Of a stretch of 53,531 nucleotides of DNA, positions 25,447 through 33,163 are shown piece after piece; position 1 is the stretch's first letter; the number at the start of each line of letters is the position of its first letter. The notes under the pieces were generated by a model. It was given only the letters and a program-made list of their open reading frames with translations. It did no database searches and was not told the origin of the DNA. Made by a program: the position numbers and the translations under genes. Origin of the DNA: Chloroflexota bacterium (lineage in GTDB: Bacteria > Chloroflexota > UBA6077 > FW602-bin22 > CADDYW01); NCBI GenBank assembly GCA_021323915.1, contig JAJPKB010000376.1:1-53531 (forward strand), given 5' to 3'.

Positions 25447-28431
25447 ATGAGTGCCGAACCCGCAGCGTACCGGGCTGGAACCCTTGTCCGCGCGCGGGGC
25501 CGCGACTGGGTTGTCCTGCCCAGCGCGGAGCCCGACCTGCTCCTTCTGCGACCAATCAATGGCGCCGACAACGAGGGAATCGGTATCTTTCTCCCCCTCG
25601 AGCGCGATGGGATTCGCCCGGCCAGCTTTGCGCCGCCGGACCCCAAGCGGGCCGGTGATCTGACAGGCTGCCGGCTCCTCCAGAACGCGGCACGCCTGAG
25701 CTTGCGAGCCGGGGCGGCGCCATTCCGTTCCCTGGGATGGATCGCGGTCGTGCCCCGGCCGTACCAGTTCGTCCCGCTGATCATGGCGCTCCGCCAGGAG
25801 ACAGTTCGGCTCCTCATCGCCGACGACGTGGGCGTGGGCAAGACGATCGAAGCGGCGATGATCGCCCGCGAGCTCCTCGACCGGGGATTCGCCCGCCGGC
25901 TGGCGGTGATCTGCGCCTCGCACCTCTGCGATCAGTGGCAGACCGAGCTGCGCGACAAATTCGGGATCCAAGCGGTCATCGTCCAGCCGTCGACCGTGCG
26001 GCGTCTGGAGCGCGACCTGCCGCGCGCCGATCTGAGCATCTACCAGCATTATCCCCATCTCATCCTCAGCGTCGACTTCGTCAAGTCGGACCGCAACCGC
26101 GATCGCTTTCTGGCGAACGCGCCGGACCTTGTCGTCGTGGACGAAGCGCACACGATGGCCCGCCCCCGCGGTGACGTCGATCATGCCCAGCACCAGCGCT
26201 ATCGCCTGATCCGGGACCTGGCGAATGACCCGGCGCGCCAGCTCCTGCTCGTCACCGCGACGCCCCACAGCGGCATCGAGGAGAGCTTCCGTTCTCTGCT
26301 CGGCCTGCTCGACCGGTCGTTCGACGTCGACGTTGCCTTGGAGCTCGACCAGAGGAAGCTCCTGCCCTACGTCGTCCAGCGGCGCCGTGCCGACCTGGCG
26401 CAGTGGCTCGGTACGTCGACGCCGTTCCCGGACCGGCACTCCGAGGAGCGGACCTACCAGCTCACCCTCGCCTACCAGCAGCTCTTCGACGACGTCCTCA
26501 AGTACTGCCGGGAGACGGTCCAGACTGGCGCCGGTCTGCAGGCAGCGCAACAACGTGTCCGCCATTGGGCAGCGATCGCGCTGCTGCGCTGTTTGCTGTC
26601 AAGTCCAGGCGCTGCCGTCGCCGTCTTGAGCGGAAAGGCCCTCACCCCCGGCCCCTCTCCCGCTGGTAGCGGGAGAGGGGAGTCGACTGCCGAGGTGGAC
26701 GCGGTCTATCGGCCGCGGGTTCTCGACCCCCTCGACGACGATGCGCTCGGGGACTACGTGCCGAGCGCCCTGCTCAAAGAGGCCGAGGCCGACTTGACCG
26801 AGTCGGAGCATCAGCGCCTCGGGCGATTCGTCCGCCGGGCGCGCGACCTGGCTGGACCGGTGCAGGACGCCAAGCTCGCCGAGGCCGCCCGCACGGTGGC
26901 GAGCTTGCTCCGCGATGGCTTTCACCCGATCATCTTCTGCCGCTTCATCGCGACCGCGAAGTATTTAGAGACCGAGCTCGGCCGATTGCTCGAGGCGGAG
27001 TTCGCCGGCCTGCGGGTCGTCGCGGTCACCGGCGAGCTGGGCGAGGAGGAGCGGCGCGTCAAGGTCGAGGAGCTGGCGAAAGAGCCGCGGCGGCTTCTCG
27101 TCGCCACCGATTGTCTCTCCGAGGGGATCAACCTCCAGGAAGACTTCGATGCCGTCGTCCACTACGACCTGCCCTGGAACCCGAACCGTCTCGAGCAGCG
27201 CGAGGGACGGGTCGACCGCTTCGGCCAGCCCCGGCCGGTCGTCCGCACTGTCTTGCTCTACGGCGCGAACAACCCGGTCGACCTCGTCGTCCTCGACGTT
27301 CTGATCCGGAAGGCCCGGACGATTCGCCAGCGTCTTGGCGTGTCGGTCCCAGTGCCGGTGGACTCGGAGCAGGTCGTGCAGGCCGTCGTCGAGAGCGTGC
27401 TCTTGCGGGGCACGACCAATCGAGGCGTCCAGCTCCAGCTCTCGCTCTTCGACGAGAGCGTCAGCCAGCTCCACCTCGCCTGGGACGAGGCCGCGGAACG
27501 GGAGAAGAAACAGCGCGCTTTCTTCGCTCAGGCAAGTATCCAGCCGGACGAGGTGGCCGGTGAGCTCGCCGCGTGCGCCCCGGTCCTCGGCGACCCGTCT
27601 GCCACCCGTGACTTTCTGCGCGACGCGCTCCAGCGGTTCAACGGCTCCTTGCAGGCCCTCACCCCCGGCCCCTCTCCCGCTGGCAGCGGGAGAGGGGCCG
27701 GGGGTGAGGGCATCTACGAGCTAGAGCCCGGCGATCTTCACCACGCGCTGGAGTTGCGCGGCTACACGTTCCCATTGGTTGCCTGCTTTGACGCGCTGCC
27801 GCCCGGTGCCGGGACAAGGCGACCGGTCTTCCTGGGACGGACTCACCCGATCGTCGCGGCATGCTGTGACGCGGTGCTTGGCGCCGCCCTTGGCCCTAAG
27901 CCCGACGAACGCTTCGCACGCAGCGGGGCCGTCTTCACCCGAAACGTCCAGCAGCGAACGGCGGTGCTGCTCTTGCGGCTGCGCTATCTCCTGCACGAGA
28001 AGCACGACGAGTTCGCCGAGGAGGTGGTCCTCGTCGCCTTTCGTCGGCAGGGCGGCGGGCTGGCCTGGCTGGAGCCATTTGATGAAGCCGCGCGCGAGCT
28101 GCTGGCGGGCGCCTTGCCGCTGGCTGGCATGCCAGCCGCCGAGCGAGCCGAGCACGTCGCCTGGGCGCTCGATCTCCTGGGCGAGCAAGGCCGCTGGTGG
28201 CAACCGGTACTCGATTGGCGAGTCGAGCAGCTCCAGGCGTCGCACAACCGCCTCCGCCGGCTGGTGCGCAGCAGTCATCTCAAAGTCGAGCCGCGCGAGC
28301 CACCCGACGTCCTGGGCTGCTACGTCCTCGTGCCAGCAGGAGCCCTCACCCCCAGCCCCTCTCCCGCTCGAAGCGGGAGAGGGGTGTCGGCCGCGCCCGA
28401 CGGAGTGAGGGAAAGGGAAGGCGAGGGCTGA
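25447..28431 (+). CDS. SNF2/RapA-type helicase, DISARM DrmD-like
   Basis: A 994-residue superfamily-2 ATPase of the SNF2/HepA group. Walker A is ADDVGVGKTIEAA (Lys132), the DEAH box is VVVDEAH (Asp232), then LLLVTATPHSG, and the second RecA domain ends with VATDCLSEGINLQ and LEQREGRVDRFGQ (about residue 584). In class-1 DISARM such a protein (DrmD) is encoded next to an adenine methyltransferase, as here. ATG at 25447 has AGGGGC 8 bases upstream; an in-frame ATG at 25423 has a poorer site. Three copies of a palindromic repeat lie in frame: residues about 398-412, 737-755, and the last 29 residues before the stop. The stop overlaps the methyltransferase start by one base. Confidence 0.82.
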   Translation: MSAEPAAYRAGTLVRARGRDWVVLPSAEPDLLLLRPINGADNEGIGIFLPLERDGIRPASFAPPDPKRAGDLTGCRLLQNAARLSLRAGAAPFRSLGWIAVVPRPYQFVPLIMALRQETVRLLIADDVGVGKTIEAAMIARELLDRGFARRLAVICASHLCDQWQTELRDKFGIQAVIVQPSTVRRLERDLPRADLSIYQHYPHLILSVDFVKSDRNRDRFLANAPDLVVVDEAHTMARPRGDVDHAQHQRYRLIRDLANDPARQLLLVTATPHSGIEESFRSLLGLLDRSFDVDVALELDQRKLLPYVVQRRRADLAQWLGTSTPFPDRHSEERTYQLTLAYQQLFDDVLKYCRETVQTGAGLQAAQQRVRHWAAIALLRCLLSSPGAAVAVLSGKALTPGPSPAGSGRGESTAEVDAVYRPRVLDPLDDDALGDYVPSALLKEAEADLTESEHQRLGRFVRRARDLAGPVQDAKLAEAARTVASLLRDGFHPIIFCRFIATAKYLETELGRLLEAEFAGLRVVAVTGELGEEERRVKVEELAKEPRRLLVATDCLSEGINLQEDFDAVVHYDLPWNPNRLEQREGRVDRFGQPRPVVRTVLLYGANNPVDLVVLDVLIRKARTIRQRLGVSVPVPVDSEQVVQAVVESVLLRGTTNRGVQLQLSLFDESVSQLHLAWDEAAEREKKQRAFFAQASIQPDEVAGELAACAPVLGDPSATRDFLRDALQRFNGSLQALTPGPSPAGSGRGAGGEGIYELEPGDLHHALELRGYTFPLVACFDALPPGAGTRRPVFLGRTHPIVAACCDAVLGAALGPKPDERFARSGAVFTRNVQQRTAVLLLRLRYLLHEKHDEFAEEVVLVAFRRQGGGLAWLEPFDEAARELLAGALPLAGMPAAERAEHVAWALDLLGEQGRWWQPVLDWRVEQLQASHNRLRRLVRSSHLKVEPREPPDVLGCYVLVPAGALTPSPSPARSGRGVSAAPDGVREREGEG
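26639..26682. repeat. Type 1 palindromic repeat inside the helicase gene (copy A)
   Basis: CCCTCACCCCCGGCCCCTCT then CCCGCTGGTAGCGGGAGAGG: a hairpin with arm CCCCTCTCCCGCT and loop GGT. It lies in frame and is translated as ALTPGPSPAGSGRGE, in the region between the two RecA lobes where SNF2-like proteins carry variable insertions. Confidence 0.8.
27656..27710. repeat. Type 1 repeat, perfect 27-bp palindrome (copy B)
   Basis: Positions 27656-27682 and 27684-27710 are exact reverse complements around a single central base; the arm reads CCCTCACCCCCGGCCCCTCT then CCCGCTG. It is translated in frame as ALTPGPSPAGSGRGAGGEG. It is the most complete copy in the window. Confidence 0.88.
28343..28411. 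repeat. Type 1 repeat forming the helicase C-terminus (copy C)
   Basis: Outer arms CCCTCAC and GTGAGGG enclose the hairpin CCCCTCTCCCGCT-CGA-AGCGGGAGAGGGG and the block GTCGGCCGCGCCCGACGG. Translated, it supplies nearly all of the last 29 residues of the helicase (ALTPSPSPARSGRGV...), ending just before the overlapping stop and start codons. Confidence 0.8.
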
Positions 28432-31400
28432 TGGCTTACTCGACAATCTCGGTCGAAGGGGGGCTGTTTCCGGCCGACCTCCTGGAACGGATCGCGACCG
28501 GTCGGGTCGAGGGCCAGACCTGGCGAGAATTCTTTAGCGATCAGGCCCCAAGCGGCCGGCTCGGCGACGAGATCGAGCAGGCGTTCTCCGACGTGCGCGA
28601 ATACTGGAACACGTTCCAGCGCCGGCAAGCCTATTCCCACGAGAGCCTCACCTCGCTCACCCGCGGCGCGTGGATCATCCCGCTCCTGGAGCGGCTTGGC
28701 TTCGAGCTGGTCCGCCAGCCGAGCGCGGCCGTCGTCGGCGGTGAGAGCTACTTTGTCTCGCACCGGGCCGGGTCCGACCCGGACGCGCCGCCGGTGCACA
28801 TCGTCGGGATCGACCAGTCGCTCGACCAGCGCGGCGAGTGGGCACGGCGCAGCCCCCACGCGCTGGTCCAGGAGTTTCTCAATCGCTCGGATGCGCTCTG
28901 GGGGATCGTCACGAACGGCCGGCAGTTGCGGCTGCTGCGCGACTTGGCGCGGCTATCCCGCCCGACCTACGTCGAGCTCGACCTGGAGGCGCTGGTCCAG
29001 GGCAACCTCTACAGCGAGTTCGTCCTTTTCTATCGGCTCCTACATCGATCACGGTTCCCGCGTGGCAGCGCCGACGCGCCGGACTGCTGGCTGGAGAAGT
29101 ATTACCAGCAGGGCATCGACGAGGGCGGGCGGGTACGCGAGCGGCTGCGCGAAGGCGTCGAGGCGGCGCTCCGCGAGCTGGGTAGCGCCTTCCTACGCCA
29201 TCCCGCCAGCGAAGCGCTTCGGTCCGCGCTCCACTCCGGCGCACTGGCCGACGAGGGCTACTACCGTGAGCTCTTGCGGCTGATCTACCGTATTCTCTTT
29301 CTGATGGTCGTCGAAGAGCGGAAGCTGATCTTTCCTCCCGACGCCACGAACCTCGAGCGCCAGCGGATCTATACCGACTTCTACAGCATCGGTCGGCTGC
29401 GCGACCGCTGCGAGCGCTACTTCGCCGAGGATCCGCACGACGACCTCTGGCCCGGGCTGCTCCAGACCTTCCAGATCTTTCGGCACGACGACCTGGCGCG
29501 CCAGCTTGGCCTGAGCGCGCTCGACGGCGAGCTGTTCGGCGGTCGCGCCTGCCCACACGTCGAGAGCGCAAGGTGCACGAACATCTCGCTGCTCCGGGCG
29601 ATCTACCAGCTTTCGACCTTCGAGGACGAGCAGAAAATCCGCCGCCGGGTCAACTACGCCGGACTCGACGTCGAAGAGCTTGGCTCGGTCTACGAAGCCT
29701 TGCTCGAATATCGCCCGCACGTGGATCGCCCCCTCACCCCGTCGGCTGTGGCCGCCCCCCCTCTCCCGCTGGTAGCGGGAGAGGGGCCGGAGGTGAGAGC
29801 GAGTTTCCACTTTGACCTGCTCGCCGGCAGCGAGCGCAAAACCACCGGTTCCTACTACACGCCGCCGGACCTCGTCCGCGTCCTGATCGATCAGGCGCTC
29901 GGGCCGGTGCTCGAAGCGCGGCGGGGGAATGAGGCGGCGATTCTGGGGATCCGGGTGTGTGATCCGGCCGCGGGGTCGGGGCACTTCCTGCTGGCGGCAG
30001 CGCGCCGGATTGGCCGCGAGCTGGCGAGGGTGCGGTCGGGAGAGGACGAGCCGACGCCCGAGCACTATCGCCAGGCGGTACGCGACGTCATCCGCACCTG
30101 CATCTACGCGGTAGACAAGAACCCGCTCGCCGTCGACCTGTGTAAGGTCGCGCTCTGGATCGAGGGATACAACGCCGGACTGCCGCTGAACTTTCTCGAC
30201 CACCACGTGAGGTGTGGCGATAGCCTGGTCGGGGTGTTCGACCTGAAGGTGCTGAACGAGGGCATCCCCGACGATGCCTACACGCCCGTCTCGGGCGACG
30301 ACAAGGCGACGGCGTCGGCGCTGAAGAAGCGCAATCGGGCCGAGCGCGTCGGCCAGCTCGCGCTGGACCTGACCGGCGCCGGCCAGTACACGCCCCGCGA
30401 CCTCGCCGACGACTTCGACGCGCTCGCCGCGCTCGACGACCGCAGCCCCTCCGAGGTGACGACGAAGGCCGAGCTGTACGAATCACTGCGTGGACGGGGA
30501 ACGGTCTGGTATACCTACAAGGTCGCCTGCGACCTCTGGACCGCGGCGTTCTTCCTGCCGTTTCAGCCGACCAGTCAGTCCGAGGCATCGCAGATCACCA
30601 CCGAAACCATCCGCCAGGCGCTGGCGCACCCGAACGCGGTTCACGGGGCGCTCGCCGGCACGGCGATCGGCCTCGCGGAAACCCACCCGTTCTTCCACTG
30701 GCCGCTGGAGTTTCCGGAGGTCTTTCGAGATGGCGGCTTCGACGTCGTCCTGGGGAATCCGCCCTGGGAGCGGATCAAGCTGCAGGAAGAGGAATTCTTC
30801 GCCGGAAGCGATCCGGCGATCGCCCATGCGCCCAACGCGGCGACGCGCAAAGCGCTGATCAAGCAGCTCCCGCGGACGAACCCGGCGCTCGCTGCCCGGT
30901 TTGCCGCCGCTAAGCATCTCGCCGAATCCCAGAGCCGCTTCATTCGCGCGAGTGGTCGCTTTCCGCTTTGTGGCCGCGGTGATATCAATACCTACAGCGT
31001 CTCCGCCGAGGCGATGCGCCAGCTCCTTGGTCCGATCGGCCGGGCCGGGATCATCGTTCCAACTGGCATCGCCACCGACGATACGAACAAGTACTTTTTC
31101 CAGAGCATCGTCGAGAGCGAAGCTCTGGTTAGCCTGTACGACTTCGAGAACCGCGAAGGGATCTTCCCTGGCGTACATCGGAGCTACAAGTTCTGTCTTC
31201 TCGCCCTCTCCGGCGCCAATCGCCCGGTCTCGCGCGGCGCCGAGTTCGCCTTCTTTCTCCAGCGCGTCGACGAGCTACGCGATCCGGAGCGGCGATTTAC
31301 GCTCACCAAAGCGGATCTTGCGCTGCTCAATCCGAACACCCGCACCTGTCCGATCTTCCGCACCCGCCGCGACGCCGAGCTGACCAAGGCGATCTATCGA

Positions 31401-32453
31401 CGGGTGCCGGTCCTCGTCCGCGAAGGCGACCCGAATGGGAACCCGTGGGGTATCTCGTTCCAGCGGATGTTCGATATGTCCAATGACTCGTACCTCTTTC
31501 GCACACGCGAGCAACTGGAGCGGGATGGCTGGCGCCTGCGGGGCAACGTCTTCGAGCGGGGCGAGGAGCGGTATTTGCCACTGTACGAGGGGAAGATGGT
31601 CGACGCCTTTGACCATAGGGCCGCCAGCGTCGAGACCATCGTGGAGAATCTCAAACGACCGGGCCAACCAAGGGAGATATCGGAAGCCGACCATCAGAAT
31701 CCTTACTGCCTACCCTTGCCCCAATACTGGGTCTGTGAAAGTGACGTTCGATCCAATCTGCCGAAGAGTGACTTCCTTCTGGCCTTCAAGAGCGTCACAA
31801 GCCCAACGAATGAGCGCACGATGATCGCAAGTATGGTCCCACTGGCTGGTGTGACAAACTCACTGATTGTTTTGGATCTCCAATCTGATGCTGACGACTT
31901 GGCTTCACAGTCCGCGATGCTCCTGGCCAATCTGGACGGATTTTCTCTTGACTATGTCGCCAAACAGAAAGTTGGCGGTGTCAATCTGAACTTCTTTTTC
32001 GTGAAGCAGTTTCCACTCTTGACTCCGATGGCGTACATGCGACCTTGTCCTTGGCACTTCGATCGAACAATCAGTGATTGGATCAAGCTGGCGGTCGTAG
32101 AACTCACGTACACCTCCTATGATCTCGCCACCTTCGCCCGCGACCTCGGCTACGACGGTCCGCCCTTCCGCTGGGACGAGGAGCGCCGTTTCCTGATTCG
32201 CTGCGAGCTCGACGCCGCGTTCTTCCACCTCTACGGCATCGAGCGCGATGACGTCGACTACATCATGGAAACGTTCCCGATCGTCAAGCGCAAGGACGCG
32301 GCGCGCTACGGCTGTTACCGGACGAAGGAGCAGATTCTGGCGATCTATGACGCGATGCGGCGGGCGATGGACGGGGGCGGGAGCTACGAGACCATTCTGG
32401 ACCCGCCGCCCGGGGATCGGCGGGCGGCGCATAACGAAATTGGTGGGGCTTGA
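28431..32453 (+). CDS. Class I N6-adenine DNA methyltransferase, DISARM DrmMI-like (Eco57I type)
   Basis: A 1340-residue methyltransferase. An N-terminal domain of about 450 residues is followed by GSYYTPPDLV, the SAM site DPAAGSGHF (Asp511) and the catalytic NPPW (Asn776), the order and spacing of Eco57I/PglX-like N6-adenine methylases; the C-terminal part probably recognises the DNA target. In DISARM and BREX such enzymes mark self DNA. ATG at 28431 overlaps the helicase stop (TGATG), giving translational coupling. A palindromic repeat is inserted in frame at about residues 434-456. The last 40 codons exist again as a fragment at 34834-34953. The stop codon lies within the -35 box of the next promoter. 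Confidence 0.85.
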   Translation: MAYSTISVEGGLFPADLLERIATGRVEGQTWREFFSDQAPSGRLGDEIEQAFSDVREYWNTFQRRQAYSHESLTSLTRGAWIIPLLERLGFELVRQPSAAVVGGESYFVSHRAGSDPDAPPVHIVGIDQSLDQRGEWARRSPHALVQEFLNRSDALWGIVTNGRQLRLLRDLARLSRPTYVELDLEALVQGNLYSEFVLFYRLLHRSRFPRGSADAPDCWLEKYYQQGIDEGGRVRERLREGVEAALRELGSAFLRHPASEALRSALHSGALADEGYYRELLRLIYRILFLMVVEERKLIFPPDATNLERQRIYTDFYSIGRLRDRCERYFAEDPHDDLWPGLLQTFQIFRHDDLARQLGLSALDGELFGGRACPHVESARCTNISLLRAIYQLSTFEDEQKIRRRVNYAGLDVEELGSVYEALLEYRPHVDRPLTPSAVAAPPLPLVAGEGPEVRASFHFDLLAGSERKTTGSYYTPPDLVRVLIDQALGPVLEARRGNEAAILGIRVCDPAAGSGHFLLAAARRIGRELARVRSGEDEPTPEHYRQAVRDVIRTCIYAVDKNPLAVDLCKVALWIEGYNAGLPLNFLDHHVRCGDSLVGVFDLKVLNEGIPDDAYTPVSGDDKATASALKKRNRAERVGQLALDLTGAGQYTPRDLADDFDALAALDDRSPSEVTTKAELYESLRGRGTVWYTYKVACDLWTAAFFLPFQPTSQSEASQITTETIRQALAHPNAVHGALAGTAIGLAETHPFFHWPLEFPEVFRDGGFDVVLGNPPWERIKLQEEEFFAGSDPAIAHAPNAATRKALIKQLPRTNPALAARFAAAKHLAESQSRFIRASGRFPLCGRGDINTYSVSAEAMRQLLGPIGRAGIIVPTGIATDDTNKYFFQSIVESEALVSLYDFENREGIFPGVHRSYKFCLLALSGANRPVSRGAEFAFFLQRVDELRDPERRFTLTKADLALLNPNTRTCPIFRTRRDAELTKAIYRRVPVLVREGDPNGNPWGISFQRMFDMSNDSYLFRTREQLERDGWRLRGNVFERGEERYLPLYEGKMVDAFDHRAASVETIVENLKRPGQPREISEADHQNPYCLPLPQYWVCESDVRSNLPKSDFLLAFKSVTSPTNERTMIASMVPLAGVTNSLIVLDLQSDADDLASQSAMLLANLDGFSLDYVAKQKVGGVNLNFFFVKQFPLLTPMAYMRPCPWHFDRTISDWIKLAVVELTYTSYDLATFARDLGYDGPPFRWDEERRFLIRCELDAAFFHLYGIERDDVDYIMETFPIVKRKDAARYGCYRTKEQILAIYDAMRRAMDGGGSYETILDPPPGDRRAAHNEIGGA
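29731..29797. repeat. Type 1 palindromic repeat inside the methyltransferase gene (copy D)
   Basis: CCCTCACCCCGTCGGCTG, then CCCCCTCTCCCGCT-GGT-AGCGGGAGAGGGG and GAGGTGAG. It is in frame, giving PLTPSAVAAPPLPLVAGEG then PEVRA, just before the GSYYTPPDLV motif and so between the N-terminal domain and the catalytic core. Confidence 0.82.
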
Positions 32454-32478
32454 CAACGAACAATTGTTCTATTATTGT
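32450..32478 (+). promoter_or_regulatory. Promoter with palindromic operator for the DarT-like/ARH pair
   Basis: Perfect TTGACA (32450-32455), 17-base spacer, TATTGT (32473-32478). The spacer contains the perfect 12-bp palindrome GAACAATTGTTC (32458-32469). The stretch is strikingly AT-rich for this genome. A repressor bound there would block RNA polymerase, the common layout for autoregulated toxin-antitoxin promoters; which protein binds is unknown. Confidence 0.65.
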
Positions 32479-32493
32479 TTTGGAGAGAGGGTG

Positions 32494-33126
32494 GTGACAA
32501 GATCGTCCGAGGATACCCGGCGGATTCAGGACAGCATCCGGCGGCGCGGCATCACGTCACTGTTCCACTATACCCGGGTCTCGTCACTGCCTTCGATTTT
32601 CACGGCCGATGCCCTTCTCTCTCGCTCGCAGATGGACACGATGTCGATGAGTTACACCGGGCATACGTGGGGCTACAATGGGAAAGAAGTTGAATTTGCA
32701 GACTACATCTGCTGTGGCTTCTTGCCGCACTGGGGAATGATGGGCAAGGAATCAGAGCTTCTGTGCGTTTTCGAGCTGAAAGCCGATCTCATCTGGCACG
32801 AGGGAACCCTCTTCTGTCCGGATAACAGCGCACTCAATGACTATACCCTCGATCATCTTCAGGCGCACAACACCGCTGACGACTTTGATGAGATGTTTCC
32901 AGACCAGACAACCTACCGGACTCGCTCGTGGCAAGCCGAAATCCTGGTGTACCACCGAATTCCACTCAGCGAGGTATCGATGCTGCACTTTCGGACGCGG
33001 GGCGAACTCGACCAAGCGCGTACTCTTGTCCAAGCTGCCCGTCTAGCTCAGGCCCAATCTCCGGCGCTTCGACCGATCGCGGTATCGATCTCGCCACGTC
33101 GTTTCCCACCAAGTCTATCGGGCTAG
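32494..33126 (+). CDS. DarT-like ADP-ribosyltransferase (putative toxin)
   Basis: A 210-residue soluble protein resembling the DarT/DUF4433 family, which uses NAD+ to ADP-ribosylate thymidine in single-stranded DNA. N-terminal motif: RRRGITSLFHYTRVSSLPSI (His25, NAD-pocket position). ADYICCGFLPHWG follows, and the C-terminal SWQAEILVYHRIPLSEV (Glu149) corresponds to the catalytic-glutamate segment (QAE-LV) of DarT. GTG at 32494 follows GGAGAGAGG with 8-base spacing; another in-frame GTG lies three bases before. The open frame extends back into the methyltransferase gene but without homology. It has its own promoter and is followed 37 bases later by an ADP-ribosylglycohydrolase. RES or other ART toxins are alternatives; the DarT call rests on motifs only. 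Confidence 0.65.
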   Translation: MTRSSEDTRRIQDSIRRRGITSLFHYTRVSSLPSIFTADALLSRSQMDTMSMSYTGHTWGYNGKEVEFADYICCGFLPHWGMMGKESELLCVFELKADLIWHEGTLFCPDNSALNDYTLDHLQAHNTADDFDEMFPDQTTYRTRSWQAEILVYHRIPLSEVSMLHFRTRGELDQARTLVQAARLAQAQSPALRPIAVSISPRRFPPSLSG

Positions 33127-33163
33127 CCGAAGTTCCGCCGGCATGTTGCATCTGGAGGATTGC

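Noticed and set aside
25411-26565. 384-codon minus-strand frame opposite the SNF2 helicase
   Set aside because: Long only because of high GC; the plus frame carries all helicase motifs, and the minus translation has no recognisable domain.
26639-28411. The repeats as a CRISPR array
   Set aside because: Copies are about 1 kb apart, lie inside genes, vary in the hairpin tip and have no regular spacers. No cas genes are present.
25447-32453. BREX system
   Set aside because: The methyltransferase resembles PglX, but no PglZ, BrxC-type ATPase or Lon-like protease gene is in the window; the SNF2 helicase partner fits DISARM class 1 better.
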